Positions 36,269-46,506 are shown, numbered from the stretch's first letter. The stretch: 64,000 nt of DNA from Dichelobacter nodosus (GCF_001263335.1 NZ_LGVW01000006.1:1-64000), one strand, 5' to 3'. The notes: generated from the sequence alone by a model not told the origin. Program-made: numbers and translations.

Positions 36269-37111
36269 ATGTGGTTAGGTTTATTTTTACTGATCCTTTT
36301 TCCTTTTTTAGCGTATGCCGTCGCGCGCACGATTTGGTATTGTCAATACGACCAACGCGATCCCGATAGCAACGATTTACCGCAGCAAAGCCATTTTATC
36401 GTGCTCGCCTCTTTATATTTGGGCATCGGCATGGTGTTAAGCATTCCTTTGATTGTGCAATGGCATCGCGATCATCAGTTGCGCGTAACGCTTTTAGAAC
36501 AACCGCTTATCGTATTGATGGCAAAATATCAACCGCAGCTATATCAAAATCTGCTCAATGCCATTCGCCAAAACGCGCGGCAAAACACGCAAAACGATCA
36601 AGAAATAGTGCTCAAATCGATTTTAAAACTCCGCGAGCAATGGTTTCGTGAAGTGCCTTATGCTTCTACTGAAGCGATTACCCGCTTTATTCGTTATCGT
36701 TATGATGAAGCCGCTTTGCTCGGTAAACAGGATCAAAAACTCTGCGCGTTATTAGATCAGCGTTCTTTAGATAATTTGGCAAGTTCTCACGGCGAATTTA
36801 TGCTGACGAATTCCGGCATTGTTAAAGAAGCCATGCGTTTGGTTTTTTCAACTGCCGATCCGCGCCGGCGATTGAGTTATGTTGAACAACGCTATGCCGC
36901 CAAACAATCGCGTTTAATTCATGAGCAACTCGCCAAAACCTTTCAAATCAACGAAAGCAGCGTGATTGCGCCGCAAAATGAAGCTTATATGCAGCAAAGT
37001 TGCCGTTATCAACAAGCTTATTATTTAGCACTGCTGGATTATACCGATCAAAATATGGAAAAAATTGTTCGTTGGTCAATGATTTATCGAGAACAACAAT
37101 CCGTTAATTAA
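36269..37111 (+). CDS. Unknown membrane protein with two N-terminal helices
   Basis: 280 residues. Two hydrophobic helices (about 2-22 and 43-65) are joined by a short polar loop, then a long Gln/Arg-rich mostly helical soluble part. No known motif is visible. It begins 11 bases after corB with AAGGAAAAA before the ATG, so it is probably the third gene of that operon. The end overlaps the convergent DUF192 gene by 8 bases. The soluble part, if the N-terminus is cytoplasmic, lies in the cytoplasm. Function not assigned. Confidence 0.7.
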   Translation: MWLGLFLLILFPFLAYAVARTIWYCQYDQRDPDSNDLPQQSHFIVLASLYLGIGMVLSIPLIVQWHRDHQLRVTLLEQPLIVLMAKYQPQLYQNLLNAIRQNARQNTQNDQEIVLKSILKLREQWFREVPYASTEAITRFIRYRYDEAALLGKQDQKLCALLDQRSLDNLASSHGEFMLTNSGIVKEAMRLVFSTADPRRRLSYVEQRYAAKQSRLIHEQLAKTFQINESSVIAPQNEAYMQQSCRYQQAYYLALLDYTDQNMEKIVRWSMIYREQQSVN

Positions 37112-37529
37112 TAAAATAAACTTCTTTCAACGCCGCGCGCGTATAACCCGCGTAAAATTTTGGACGCGTTTCCAAAACAAAAGCGCTCGGCGCCGCAGAC
37201 GCATAAAAAGGACACCGATCAACCCAACACGGCGCTGCTAAATGCGCATTAATCAACCGCCCGCTTTGATCATAAAACCCAATATGCAACGGAATCAGCG
37301 TGTGATACATCCAAAAAGTCGCGCGTTCTTCCCGCGGCAAAATAAATAACATGCCCTGCCAAGGCGGCAACCAAACGCGAAACATTAAACCGCGTTCGCG
37401 CGTCTCCGGCGTCATCGCAACCTCTAATAAATAAAGCGTATCATCGGAAAAAGTAGCAATTGCTCGCGGTTGAGCTGTCAACCCACTTGCCCATAAACAC
37501 AAAAACAATAACCAGCTGCGTTTTATCAT
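37104..37529 (-). CDS. DUF192 exported protein
   Basis: 141 residues with a signal peptide (KRSWLLFLCLWASGLTAQ) and a DUF192 domain: VAMTPETRERGLMFR (about 36-50), QGMLFILPREERATFWMYHTLIPLHIGFYDQSGRLI (about 57-92), with the conserved MLF and FWM(K/Y) blocks. The family is secreted or periplasmic with unknown function. ATG at 37529 gives the signal peptide directly; the 16-residue upstream extension overlaps dusB. Downstream of dusB on the same strand with a short gap. Confidence 0.83.
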   Translation of the reverse strand: MIKRSWLLFLCLWASGLTAQPRAIATFSDDTLYLLEVAMTPETRERGLMFRVWLPPWQGMLFILPREERATFWMYHTLIPLHIGFYDQSGRLINAHLAAPCWVDRCPFYASAAPSAFVLETRPKFYAGYTRAALKEVYFIN

Positions 37530-37551
37530 TTTATTATTCAATTTCAATGGA

Positions 37552-38508
37552 TTAATTGACAACTGCCTGCGCAACAATCGCTAATTGTGCTGCTAAATCG
37601 GTTGCGGTATTAATTTCCTGCCGCCAAAAATCATAACGCGGCATCGGCGCTAAATACCAATGCAAATGTTTTCGCGCAATCAGCAATCCCTGCCGTTGAT
37701 ATAACTGATGCAATGCTGAAATATGTTCACTAATCACCGCGCGCCGCGAAATCGCCGGCAGCGCAAAATCACAATCCAAAGCGCAACGCATATGCGCTAA
37801 TAACCACGGATTGCCGCACGCCGCCCGTCCAATCATCACGCCATCAAAACCAAATTGTTGAATTAAATCTTGCGCTTGCGCAGTGGTCGTAATATCACCG
37901 TTTACAATAATCGGCAACGAGGTTTGCGCTTTAACGCGTCCAATTTCATCATAGTGCGCCGTGCCATTAAAACGCTGCGCGCGCGTTCTGCCGTGCACCG
38001 TTAACGCCGCAACTCCCGTGTTTTCTGCGATTTTAGCAACGGTTTCAATCGTCATTGTTTGTTCATTAAAACCAAGGCGCGTTTTCAAAGTAACCGGAAT
38101 GGATACCACGCGCGTTACCTGCGCCAAAATTTTTTCTACTTGCGGCAAATCCGATAACAACGCCGATCCGGCATTTTGTTTTCCCACTTTTTTCGCCGGA
38201 CAACCCATATTGATATCGATAACATCGCAGCCCAGCGCCTGCATTACTTGCGCCGTTTCCGCCATTAAATACGGATCGCCGCCAACTAATTGCACGATTT
38301 TCGGGAAACGCGCATCGTCATCAAATTGCAATCGTAACTGACTTTCGGGCATCGCAAGAAATTGCGGGCGCGCGTCCACCATTTCCGCAATCGTGTAATG
38401 ACTGCCAAAACGTTGGCATAAACTCCGATACGGTAAATCGCTAATTCCCGCCATCGGCGCGAGCAATACCACGGGTTTTGAATAATGAAAACGCCCGAGC
38501 GTCAGCAT
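37552..38508 (-). CDS. dusB: tRNA-dihydrouridine synthase B
   Basis: FMN enzyme that reduces uridine to dihydrouridine in the tRNA D-loop. 318 residues: LAPMAGISDLPYRSLCQRFG (about 16-35), QLVGGDPYLMAE, DINMGCPAKKVGKQNAGSALL with the catalytic Cys (about 97-117), LTVHGRTRAQRFNGTAHYD and GDITT...GFDGVMIGRAACGNPW (about 200-232). It follows prmA directly; dusB is usually paired with fis, which is absent here. Confidence 0.93.
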   Translation of the reverse strand: MLTLGRFHYSKPVVLLAPMAGISDLPYRSLCQRFGSHYTIAEMVDARPQFLAMPESQLRLQFDDDARFPKIVQLVGGDPYLMAETAQVMQALGCDVIDINMGCPAKKVGKQNAGSALLSDLPQVEKILAQVTRVVSIPVTLKTRLGFNEQTMTIETVAKIAENTGVAALTVHGRTRAQRFNGTAHYDEIGRVKAQTSLPIIVNGDITTTAQAQDLIQQFGFDGVMIGRAACGNPWLLAHMRCALDCDFALPAISRRAVISEHISALHQLYQRQGLLIARKHLHWYLAPMPRYDFWRQEINTATDLAAQLAIVAQAVVN

Positions 38509-39393
38509 TTAAAGACTCGTCAGCCGCAGCAAAATCCAACCCGCGCGGCAATTAATCCGCTCAATGCGGTAATGATCTTGATACGCTTGCTCGAGTTTTT
38601 GTTGTTGCCGTTCTAATAATCCCGAAAAGATCATCACGCTTTGCGCGTGCAAATGTTTTTCAAATTGCGCCCGCAAAGCACATAACGGTTCTAATAAAAT
38701 ATTTGCCACTAATAAATCAACCGCCGGCGCCAGATCAGGTTGTTCACACAAAAATATTTTTTCTGCTACTTGATTTTTTTGCGCATTTTCATAACTGGCG
38801 GTTAATGCTTGCGGATCAATATCGGTTTGATAAACGGCTTTGGCGCCCATCATCGCCGCGGCGATGCCCAAAATGCCGGAACCGCAGCCGTAATCGTAAA
38901 CTGTTTTACCGTGTAACGCCGCGTGATTGACGAGATAATGCAAACACATTGCCGTTGATGGGTGCGTGCCCGTGCCAAAAGCGAGCCCCGGATCGAGGCG
39001 TAATACTTTGGCATCGTGTTCTTCAATGACGTGCTCGCTTGCTGCCACCCAAAAATGATTGCCAAAGGCAATCGGTTGAAAATGTTCCAACCACGCGCGC
39101 GTCCAATCGCTTTCTGGAAGCAAATGTTGCGCAATGGGATAATCTTCACCTAATGCTTGCATTAATAATTCAATAACGGCGTTGGGATCGGTATCCAGCG
39201 GAAAAAGTCCGGTAACGCCGGTTTTTGACCACATCGGCGTGGTGCCAATTTCGGGTTCAAAAATTTCTTCTTCGTTAGCTGCTTGATAAGTAACGGCAAC
39301 GGCGCCCGCGCATTCCAACGCAGTTTCTAACAATAAAACGTCATCATCGTTATCAGCGATGAGCGTCAGTTCTAACCAATGCCGTTGTGTCAT
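38509..39393 (-). CDS. prmA: Ribosomal protein L11 methyltransferase PrmA
   Basis: SAM-dependent methylation of ribosomal protein L11. 294 residues: N-terminal substrate-recognition domain ([31 protein letters not shown]), then [23 protein letters not shown] (about 147-169), SAM loop [20 protein letters not shown] (about 180-199), and [12 protein letters not shown] with the NPPY-like NILLEPL (about 241). ATG at 39393 overlaps the accC stop as ATGA; the neighbouring order accB-accC-prmA-dusB is typical. Confidence 0.94.
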   Translation of the reverse strand: MTQRHWLELTLIADNDDDVLLLETALECAGAVAVTYQAANEEEIFEPEIGTTPMWSKTGVTGLFPLDTDPNAVIELLMQALGEDYPIAQHLLPESDWTRAWLEHFQPIAFGNHFWVAASEHVIEEHDAKVLRLDPGLAFGTGTHPSTAMCLHYLVNHAALHGKTVYDYGCGSGILGIAAAMMGAKAVYQTDIDPQALTASYENAQKNQVAEKIFLCEQPDLAPAVDLLVANILLEPLCALRAQFEKHLHAQSVMIFSGLLERQQQKLEQAYQDHYRIERINCRAGWILLRLTSL

Positions 39394-40733
39394 GCCAAAC
39401 CCAATTTGTGTTCTAAATAGTGAATATCCATGCCGCCTTCGCAAATGCGTTCGTCTTCTAATAATTCGCGATGCAAAGCGATATTGGTTTTAATGCCTTC
39501 AACGCCCATTTCTGATAACGCCATACGCATGCGCGACAAGGCAATATCTCGATTTTCGCCCCAAGCAATCAATTTTCCAATCATGGAATCATAATGCGGC
39601 GGCACTACGTAACCATTATATAAATACGATTCAACGCGAACGCCTAAACCACCGGGCGCGTGAAAATCAGTAATTTTTCCAGGAGACGGAATAAAGGTTT
39701 TGGGATCTTCAGCGTTAATCCGACATTCAATGGCATGCCCCGAAACCACGATATCTTTTTGTTTAAAAGAAAGCGGTAATCCAGATGCGATGCGAATTTG
39801 TTCGCGCACAATATCAACGCCGGTAATCATTTCAGTAATGGGGTGTTCTACTTGCACCCGCGTATTCATTTCAATGAAATAAAATTGCCCGTTTTCATAG
39901 AGAAATTCAAAAGTACCCGCGCCGAGATAACCGATGCGTTTGCACGCGTCAGTACAAATTTTGCCGATGATTTCGCGTTGTTTTGCGGTAATTTGCGGCG
40001 CCGGCGCTTCTTCCATCACTTTTTGATGGCGACGTTGCAAAGAGCAATCACGTTCGGCTAAATGAATGGCATTGCCGTGGCTATCAGCGAGCACTTGAAT
40101 TTCCACGTGGCGCGGTTTTTCCAAGTATTTTTCCATATAAACCATATCGTTACCAAAAGCTTGTTTGGCTTCGGTTTTGGTTAATTTAACGGCATCGATT
40201 AATTCCGCATCTTTATGCACCACGCGCATACCGCGTCCGCCACCGCCGCCTGCCGCTTTAATAATGACGGGATAACCAATTTGATGCGCCATTGCCAGAA
40301 TTTTTTCTGCATCGTTTCCGAGCGCGCCACCAGAACCGGGTACGCACGGAATGCCTGCGGCTTTCATCGCTTTAATCGCTTCGACTTTATCGCCCATCAT
40401 GCGAATGGTGTCAGGACGCGGGCCGATAAAAACAAATCCCGATTGCGAAACGCGTTCAGCAAAATCAGCGTTTTCTGATAAAAAACCGTAACCAGGGTGA
40501 ATGGCGTCGGCGTTTGTCACTTCCGCTGCCGCAATAATTGCCGGCATATTTAAATAACTTTCGCTTGAAGGCGCCGGACCAATGCATACTGATTCATCGG
40601 CGAGTTTAACGTGCATTAAATTGGCATCGGGTTTGGAGTGAACAGCAACCGTTTCAATCCCCATTTGCCGACAGGCGCGCAAAATGCGCAACGCAATTTC
40701 GCCGCGATTTGCAATCAATACTTTTTTAAACAT
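39390..40733 (-). CDS. accC: Biotin carboxylase subunit of acetyl-CoA carboxylase
   Basis: ATP-dependent carboxylation of biotin on AccB, the first step of malonyl-CoA formation. 447 residues: [18 protein letters not shown] (about 4-21), ATP-grasp glycine loop [12 protein letters not shown] (about 159-170), [23 protein letters not shown] (about 209-231), [24 protein letters not shown] (about 286-309) and INAEDP (about 338). ATG at 40733; the longer frame upstream enters accB-proximal sequence and is not conserved. 10 bases after accB. Confidence 0.96.
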   Translation of the reverse strand: MFKKVLIANRGEIALRILRACRQMGIETVAVHSKPDANLMHVKLADESVCIGPAPSSESYLNMPAIIAAAEVTNADAIHPGYGFLSENADFAERVSQSGFVFIGPRPDTIRMMGDKVEAIKAMKAAGIPCVPGSGGALGNDAEKILAMAHQIGYPVIIKAAGGGGGRGMRVVHKDAELIDAVKLTKTEAKQAFGNDMVYMEKYLEKPRHVEIQVLADSHGNAIHLAERDCSLQRRHQKVMEEAPAPQITAKQREIIGKICTDACKRIGYLGAGTFEFLYENGQFYFIEMNTRVQVEHPITEMITGVDIVREQIRIASGLPLSFKQKDIVVSGHAIECRINAEDPKTFIPSPGKITDFHAPGGLGVRVESYLYNGYVVPPHYDSMIGKLIAWGENRDIALSRMRMALSEMGVEGIKTNIALHRELLEDERICEGGMDIHYLEHKLGLA

Positions 40734-40743
40734 TAGCGCCGTC

Positions 40744-41208
40744 CTATTCAAGTATGAATAACGCTTGGTCGTATTCAACGGGCTGACCGTTTTCCACCAA
40801 AATTTCTTTTACTTTGCCGCCAAATTCTGCCTCAATGCGATTAAACATTTTCATGGCTTCAATGATGCATACGGTATCGCCGATGTTAATTTCTTGACCG
40901 ATGCTGACAAAATCAGCGGTATCAGGAGAAGAAGCCGCATAAAAAGTGCCCACCATGGGCGAACGAATCACTTTGCCCGCCGGCGCCGGCGCGGCAACGG
41001 GAATGTGTTCACTTTCACTTGTTGGCGCGGCAATGCTGGCAGCGTGCAGCGCGGGGGTGACTTGATATTGCGCGGGCATAAACGGCATGGGCGGTTGAGA
41101 ACCGTAACGGCTGATTTTTACCGCTTCTTCGCCTTCGGTAATTTCCAGTTCAGCAACATTTGATTCTTCGAGTAATTCAATGAGTTTTTTAATTTTACGG
41201 ATATCCAT
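40744..41208 (-). CDS. accB: Biotin carboxyl carrier protein of acetyl-CoA carboxylase
   Basis: 154-residue carrier. N-terminal [34 protein letters not shown] region, Ala/Pro-rich linker (about 40-77), and the biotinyl domain with biotin attached at the Lys of [12 protein letters not shown] (about 116-127). Final DQALFILE is typical. Operon accB-accC-prmA; aroQ is just upstream with 24 bases between, the standard aroQ-accB-accC order. Confidence 0.96.
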   Translation of the reverse strand: MDIRKIKKLIELLEESNVAELEITEGEEAVKISRYGSQPPMPFMPAQYQVTPALHAASIAAPTSESEHIPVAAPAPAGKVIRSPMVGTFYAASSPDTADFVSIGQEINIGDTVCIIEAMKMFNRIEAEFGGKVKEILVENGQPVEYDQALFILE

Positions 41209-41232
41209 AAAGTTTTTCTCCGGTTTAAACGG

Positions 41233-41676
41233 TTATTTGGCTGTGAGATGTTGATGCGCAGCGAGAACCGCAAGTTCGTAGCCAATTGCGCCCAATCCCG
41301 AAATGGTACCCACCGCGATATCGCTAAAATAGGAATGCTGGCGAAAAAGTTCGCGCTGGTAGATATTAGATAAATGCACTTCAATGCAGGGAATTTCCAC
41401 CGCTAAAAGGCTGTCGCGCAATGCGATGCTGGTATGCGTAAAAGCGGCGGGATTAAAAATAATAAAATCAACTTGATAATGTCCAGCCTGTTGAATTAAA
41501 TCAATTAATATTCCTTCGTGGTTATGCTGAAAAAATTCGAGCTGATGCCCGAGTTCTTCCGCTAAAGCACGACAACGTATTTCAATTTCTGCTAACGTTT
41601 TTTGTCCGTAGATTTCGGGTTCGCGCGTGCCTAATAAATTCAGATTAGGGCCATTGAGAACCAATATTTGAGCCAT
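41233..41676 (-). CDS. aroQ: Type II 3-dehydroquinate dehydratase
   Basis: Shikimate-pathway enzyme that dehydrates 3-dehydroquinate. 147 residues: [21 protein letters not shown] with the catalytic Arg/Tyr lid (about 4-24), [14 protein letters not shown] (about 48), [17 protein letters not shown] (about 72) and [38 protein letters not shown] (about 97), including catalytic His. In many orthologues the stretch is NAGAYTHTSIAL; here it reads [12 protein letters not shown] at 41676; the 14-residue upstream part of the frame is unsupported. Confidence 0.94.
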   Translation of the reverse strand: MAQILVLNGPNLNLLGTREPEIYGQKTLAEIEIRCRALAEELGHQLEFFQHNHEGILIDLIQQAGHYQVDFIIFNPAAFTHTSIALRDSLLAVEIPCIEVHLSNIYQRELFRQHSYFSDIAVGTISGLGAIGYELAVLAAHQHLTAK

Positions 41677-41825
41677 ATTATTGAGAATTCCATTTATTTT
41701 TGATGTTGGGTGCAGCAATACGCTAAAGAAAGCTGGGCATTATACCTGAAGTCATTAAAGACGCATTATTCCATTTACTGATAACGTTGGGTTTATTGCC
41801 CTCATTTTAGGGGATATTTCTTCCT

Positions 41826-43652
41826 TTATTTTTTATCTGCAAACTGATTTAACGCACGCGCAAACGTTTCCGCATTTGTCGTGCCAATCACCGTATATAT
41901 TGCCTCATCAATCGTTCCGCCGGCAGGAAAAAATAATACCGCGGGCGGCCCGATAAGCGAGAAATGATTTAATATCCGCTGATAATCAGCGTTTGACTCA
42001 CTCATATCCACCTTTAATAAACGATAGGCAGATAAAGACGAAGTAAATTGCGGATTTTGCCAAATCGTGCGTTCCCAATGACGGCAGGAAGCGCACCAAT
42101 CGGCATAAAAATCAAGAATTACGGGTTGTTTGCTCGTTTTGATTTCAGTTTCGATTGCGGCAAGCGTTGTGACTTTTTGAAAAACGGCGCCGGTTTTTTC
42201 CTCATCGAAACGAGCGTCCATATTATCAACGCACTGTACCGTGGCGGCAATTGCCAGCGCAAAAAAAACTTTAGCGCCCAATAAACGCATAAAAGATGCG
42301 TTTTCCGATTGAGCCGTTAATAACGTGCTGATAATCAATAAATAAAGCGCCCACAATCCCCATTGATAAGCCGTTGGCAAAATCCGCGCGAATAACCAAA
42401 CGGCAATGGCTAACATCATCAGCGCCAACAAACGTTTAATAATCAGCATCCAATTGCCCGCTTTCGGCATAAAACGGCGAAAAACGCTGGCAAATAAAAA
42501 TAATGGCAAACCCATGCCTAATCCCAAACAAAATAATGCCAACGCGCCTTTAAAAGGCGTGGTTTGCGTGGTGTATAACAATAAAGCAGTTAAAACCGGC
42601 GTGGCACAAGGGCTAACGACCAAAACCGATAACGCGCCCAATACGATGGCGCCCAAAAAAGATCCGCGGGTTTGTTTTTGCGAAAAACGATCCACCCAAT
42701 GCTGCATACGTTGCGGTGCGGAAAGCGTTAAAACGTCAAATAAAGACAACGACAACAGCAAGAAAATCGCCGATGCGATCGCGGCAACCAACGGTTTTTG
42801 CAACACAACTTGCAAGTTAATTTGAAATAAACCAAAAACGGCGCCCAATAATGCCATCGTCGATGCCATCGCTAATACGTAAGCCGTAATTAATAATTGT
42901 CCGCGCGCAAAAGAAGCATTTTTGCCGACCACAAAACTGGTCACAATTGGAATCATGGGATAAACGCAGGCGGTGCCGCTCAAGCTGATGCCCAATAAAA
43001 TTAACCACGGCAAATAAAACCAATATCGATCATGCAATCGTTGGGCAACGGTTTTTGGCGCTGTCGCTTGTTCTGATGGCGATTTAACGCGTGCAGTTTC
43101 CGATGAAACCGATTGATTTTCTTCGGTATTTTTTAAAATAACGTGATTCTGCGGCAAAGTAATCGGATTAAAAGCGCCAACGGCAGTATTTTTTTTGAAA
43201 AACGGAAAAGCTTCGGCGATATCCGTATCAACCGCCAAAGCTTGCGGATCAATTTTCCACGTCTCCGGCGGATAACAAATCACATTTTCTTGGCAACCTT
43301 GCGCGTGCAAAGAAAATGGCGTTAATTCGTCAGGATTTTGAATCTGAATAACGGCGGGGTGCGCCTGATCAAAAATATCAACGCGCCCAAAATAAGGATC
43401 ATGAATTTGCGCGCTGGCGCCGTATTGCACGCGCGCTTGCGGAAAAGCCGCGAGTTCGGGCTGAATTTTATCGCGATATAAATAATAACCGGCAGGAACA
43501 TCAATGCGAATGGTGAGGATATGATTATCGGCGCTTTGCTCGGCGCTGATAATGGGTTTAAAAACGTCTTTAAAAGGTAAGGCAGTTTGGGCACTGATGG
43601 TTGTTATCCAAAAAAAGACCCATAAACAGCAAAAACGGGATAAATAAGCCAT
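41826..43652 (-). CDS. dsbD: Thiol:disulfide interchange protein DsbD
   Basis: Carries electrons from cytoplasmic thioredoxin across the inner membrane to periplasmic DsbC/DsbG and cytochrome c partners. 608 residues: signal peptide (about 1-21), N-terminal alpha domain with the Cys pair in QGCQENVICYPP (about 115-126), eight-helix beta domain with its Cys in SGTACVYPMIPIVTSF (about 222) and VVSPCATPVL (about 345), and a C-terminal thioredoxin domain with YADWCASCRHWE (about 519). All three redox pairs are present. The minus-strand start has AGGAG... close upstream (TTTAAAATAGAAG then ATG; GAAG is the only purine run). Single gene. Confidence 0.95.
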   Translation of the reverse strand: MAYLSRFCCLWVFFWITTISAQTALPFKDVFKPIISAEQSADNHILTIRIDVPAGYYLYRDKIQPELAAFPQARVQYGASAQIHDPYFGRVDIFDQAHPAVIQIQNPDELTPFSLHAQGCQENVICYPPETWKIDPQALAVDTDIAEAFPFFKKNTAVGAFNPITLPQNHVILKNTEENQSVSSETARVKSPSEQATAPKTVAQRLHDRYWFYLPWLILLGISLSGTACVYPMIPIVTSFVVGKNASFARGQLLITAYVLAMASTMALLGAVFGLFQINLQVVLQKPLVAAIASAIFLLLSLSLFDVLTLSAPQRMQHWVDRFSQKQTRGSFLGAIVLGALSVLVVSPCATPVLTALLLYTTQTTPFKGALALFCLGLGMGLPLFLFASVFRRFMPKAGNWMLIIKRLLALMMLAIAVWLFARILPTAYQWGLWALYLLIISTLLTAQSENASFMRLLGAKVFFALAIAATVQCVDNMDARFDEEKTGAVFQKVTTLAAIETEIKTSKQPVILDFYADWCASCRHWERTIWQNPQFTSSLSAYRLLKVDMSESNADYQRILNHFSLIGPPAVLFFPAGGTIDEAIYTVIGTTNAETFARALNQFADKK

Positions 43653-43975
43653 GGAACTCTTCTATTTTAAAGGAGGAGTTAGCATAAAATAGAACAAATC
43701 GCTTGTCATGCGTCATGCCGATAAGCGGAATTCAACCGCCGCGCAAAAATAAAAATAAGTTTTTAGTGTTCAAATGGTTAATTGTCTTTATTACATAACA
43801 ACATCATTTTAGTAATGATAAAGTTTCCCATTTAAAAACTGCGGTTAAATTGTGAAAAAAACAGCGCCCTTTTTCACGGCGCAATAAAAAAACGGCAAAG
43901 CCATAAAAAACTTATCCGTTTCTCTTTGAATAAAAAAGCAATTCCCCGACCGCGGCGGACGGGGTTTTATGCCAA
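43653..43975. other. Intergenic region between dsbD and rpmE2
   Basis: 323 bases without a gene. It holds a GC-rich dyad after rpmE2 at 43944-43964 and a weaker hairpin GCGCC/GGCGC at 43864-43882 that on the minus strand runs into TTTTTTT, plus the AT-rich promoter region of dsbD. Nothing else stands out. Confidence 0.5.
43944..43964 (-). terminator. Probable terminator hairpin after rpmE2
   Basis: CCCCGACCGC and GCGGACGGGG form a strong stem with one A-A mismatch. On the minus strand a TTTTTT run starts 6 bases later rather than directly, so function as an intrinsic terminator is likely but not textbook. Confidence 0.5.
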
Positions 43976-44224
43976 TTAGTTTTTCTTGCCGTATTTACGA
44001 CGGAAGCGGTCAACGCGTCCAGCGGTATCAACGATATTTTGTTTTCCAGTATAGAACGGGTGTGATTTGCTGCTAACATCAATGCGCACTAACGGATATT
44101 CGTTGCCGTCTTCCCATTGAATGGTTTCTTTGGTTTCAACGGTAGAACGGGTCAAAATTTTAAATTCGGCGCTGGCGTCATAAAAAACAACCGGACGATA
44201 TGCAGGGTGAATATCTTTTTTCAT
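43976..44224 (-). CDS. rpmE2: 50S ribosomal protein L31 type B (zinc-independent)
   Basis: 82-residue L31 paralogue of the B type: [29 protein letters not shown], then [26 protein letters not shown] and the basic tail FRRKYGKK. It has no cysteines, so it cannot bind zinc; in other bacteria such forms replace the zinc L31 under zinc limitation. GGAG lies 6 bases before ATG 44224. It is the only L31 gene in this window. Confidence 0.93.
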   Translation of the reverse strand: MKKDIHPAYRPVVFYDASAEFKILTRSTVETKETIQWEDGNEYPLVRIDVSSKSHPFYTGKQNIVDTAGRVDRFRRKYGKKN

Positions 44225-44307
44225 AAAAAGCTCCAACAGATTAAGGAATTGAAAAGCGCGCTATTCTAGCGACAACCCTCATTTTGCGCAAGCAAGCGCT
44301 TGAAAAA

Positions 44308-45012
44308 TTAAGCGGGTTCGAGCAATTGCCGAACGGCATAACCAGCCATCATGATGCCGAATAACGCGGGAAGATAAGAAATGGTGCCATTTGCGCGTTC
44401 TTGTTCTTCTGAAACCGTTTTCTGCCGACGCAATTCGTCCGAAAAAACTACGGGATAATGTAAATTGCCGCCCAATTTTTTCATTTTTTGCCGCAATGCA
44501 CGCGCCAACGGGCAAACGGTAGTTTGATCTAAATAAGTCGTTTTAACGCGGGTGACGTCCCAACAATTGCCCGCACCCAAAGCCGAAATCACCGGAATAT
44601 TTTGTTCTTGCGCGGTTTTAACCAAAACAGCTTTACTCGTAAGCGAATCGATACAATCCAACACATAATCCACTTTCGTTTCAGAACATAATTCAGCCAC
44701 GTTATCCGATTGAATAAAAACATCTTTTACGATTACTGCCACATCGGGCGAAATATCATGAATGCGCGCCTGCATCACTGCCGTTTTTTTGCGTCCCAAC
44801 GTTGAATGCAAAGCGAGCAACTGCCGATTTAAATTTGAAACGGTAACGCAATCATAATCAACCAAAATTAACCGCCCCACGCCGCTGCGGGCAATGGCTT
44901 CTGCAGCAAAACCACCCACGCCGCCCAAACCTGCAATCATTACCGTTTTCGCGCGCAAAGTCGCAAGTCCTTGAGTACCAATTAATAATTGTGTTCGCGC
45001 GTGCATTATCAT
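44308..45012 (-). CDS. tcdA: tRNA threonylcarbamoyladenosine dehydratase TcdA
   Basis: E1-like ATPase that cyclises t6A37 to ct6A in tRNA. 234 residues: QLLIGTQGLATLRAKTVMIAGLGGVGGFAAEAIARSGVG (about 6-44, nucleotide loop), LVDYDCVTVSNLNRQLLAL (about 48-66), VLDCIDSLTSKA (about 116), GAGNCWDVTRVKTTYLDQT and CPLARALRQKMKKLGG. ATG at 45012 forms TGATG with the tatD stop. Two-gene operon tatD-tcdA. Confidence 0.92.
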   Translation of the reverse strand: MIMHARTQLLIGTQGLATLRAKTVMIAGLGGVGGFAAEAIARSGVGRLILVDYDCVTVSNLNRQLLALHSTLGRKKTAVMQARIHDISPDVAVIVKDVFIQSDNVAELCSETKVDYVLDCIDSLTSKAVLVKTAQEQNIPVISALGAGNCWDVTRVKTTYLDQTTVCPLARALRQKMKKLGGNLHYPVVFSDELRRQKTVSEEQERANGTISYLPALFGIMMAGYAVRQLLEPA

Positions 45013-45770
45013 CAATAAAATTCCTCGTAACGCTGACAGGGAAAAAAGGCGATTGTATTACGATAACTTTCCGCGGCAACGGTTTTAATATTGCAGCCGC
45101 GCAAAGTTGCCACGGTTTGTGCAATTTCAATTAAACGCGTTGGTTGATTTTTTTGCCCTTGATAACCACAAAGCGGTTGATACGGCGCATCGGTTTCCAA
45201 ACAATAACGATCATCAGGAAGCGCGGCGATTTGTCGGCGCAAACGTTGCGCGCGCGGATAGGTACAACTGCCGCCGATTCCAATCATGCCGTTTAATGCG
45301 AAAATTTTTGCTAATTGCTGATCGGAGCCGCTAAAACTGTGCACGATAAATTTAACGTTTGGAAATTGTGCCAAAATGTGTAACACCGCTTCCAAAGCTT
45401 TGCGCGCATGAATGAGTAGCGGTACATCATAGTGTAACGCGAGCTGAATTTGCGCGAGAAAAACGGCTTTTTGCTGTTCGGAGGCGACTGCCGCGCTGTA
45501 ATCCAAACCGCATTCGCCAATGGCAATGCAGGAATGCGTTTTTAACCATTGTATTAATGCCGTTAAATCGTCATTTGATGCGTAAAACGGGTGCAAACCG
45601 TACGCGGGATAAAAAAATGCATTTTGCGCGAACGTGGCAATCGGCAACCATGTTTGTTTGCTGCTCGCCGGCAATATGATTTTAGCGATGCCGGCTTTTT
45701 GCGCCGCGGTTAATTGGTTTTCCGGTTGATTAAGTTCATAAAAATGACAATGAGTGTCGATCAATTGCAT
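45012..45770 (-). CDS. tatD: TatD-family metal-dependent deoxyribonuclease
   Basis: 252-residue TIM-barrel hydrolase: DTHCHFYEL (metal His-x-His, about 5-13), GLHPFYA (about 56), IGECGLDYS with metal Glu (about 83), PLLIHARKA (about 115), FIVHSFSGS (about 139) and CLETDAPYQPLCG (about 191). The protein could be TatD or the close relative YjjV/YcfH; the exact paralogue is uncertain, so the symbol is for the family. Upstream of tcdA with overlapping codons. Confidence 0.85.
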   Translation of the reverse strand: MQLIDTHCHFYELNQPENQLTAAQKAGIAKIILPASSKQTWLPIATFAQNAFFYPAYGLHPFYASNDDLTALIQWLKTHSCIAIGECGLDYSAAVASEQQKAVFLAQIQLALHYDVPLLIHARKALEAVLHILAQFPNVKFIVHSFSGSDQQLAKIFALNGMIGIGGSCTYPRAQRLRRQIAALPDDRYCLETDAPYQPLCGYQGQKNQPTRLIEIAQTVATLRGCNIKTVAAESYRNTIAFFPCQRYEEFY

Positions 45771-45910
45771 TGCAGTTTCCTAGAAAGAGACTTTCAATAT
45801 AAAAGAATATGCGCGGCATTCGTTAACAAAAAATAAAATAACGCGCACAAAGATAAATTATTAAACGCGGTGATAGAATCACGATTTTAATGATCGAAGG
45901 AGTGATGAAC

Positions 45911-46429
45911 ATGGACTGGAAAAATCTCATTATTAATATTCCCGATTATCCTAAAGCCGGCATTAATTTTAAGGATATTACGCCGCTGCTTGCTAACGGT
46001 GCGGGTTTTAAAGCAGCAATTGAAGAAATGGCGATGATTTGCGAGCGCCAAAATGCGATTCCCGATGTGCTTGCTTGTCCGGAAGCGCGCGGTTTTATTT
46101 TTGCTGCAGCTTTGGCGCATCGTTTAGGAATCGGATTTATTCCGCTGCGTAAACCGCATAAATTGCCGCGGGAAGTCGCGCACATTAATTATGGTTTGGA
46201 ATACGGCGAAGATTGTTTGGAAGTGCATAAACAAGACATTAAAAAAGGCATGCGCATTATGATGGTTGACGACGTTTTGGCAACCGGCGGCACGATGCAC
46301 GCGTGTATGAATTTACTGCAATCTTTGGGCGCGGAAATTATCGGCGCGATGTTTTTACTCGAATTGACGGCATTAAAAGGACGCGAAAAGTTGGGAACGG
46401 CTGCCGTGTATTCTTTAATTCAAGATTAA
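45911..46429 (+). CDS. apt: Adenine phosphoribosyltransferase
   Basis: Salvages adenine with PRPP to AMP. 172 residues: IPDYPKAGINFKDITPLL (about 9-26), CPEARGFIFAAALAHRLGIGFIPLRKPHKLP (about 57-87) and PRPP loop MMVDDVLATGGTMHA (about 117-131). The ATG at 45911 is favoured because AAGGAG ends 8 bases upstream; ATGs at 45905 or 45890 sit too close or inside the site. An extended -10 (TGATAGAAT) is at 45871-45879. Confidence 0.93.
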   Translation: MDWKNLIINIPDYPKAGINFKDITPLLANGAGFKAAIEEMAMICERQNAIPDVLACPEARGFIFAAALAHRLGIGFIPLRKPHKLPREVAHINYGLEYGEDCLEVHKQDIKKGMRIMMVDDVLATGGTMHACMNLLQSLGAEIIGAMFLLELTALKGREKLGTAAVYSLIQD

Positions 46430-46482
46430 TTTTTGGGCAAACGCGTTATCCAGCAAATATTTTTTCATCAATACCAATAAGA

Positions 46483-46506
46483 AGCAGCTGAATAAAGCTG
46501 CTTTTT
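46483..46506 (+). terminator. Terminator after apt
   Basis: AGCAGCT / AGCTGCT with a GAATAA loop and TTTTT, 54 bases past the apt stop. Confidence 0.8.

Noticed and set aside
40765-41163. 132-residue plus-strand ORF across accB
   Set aside because: It is the complement of accB with no start site; a shadow frame.
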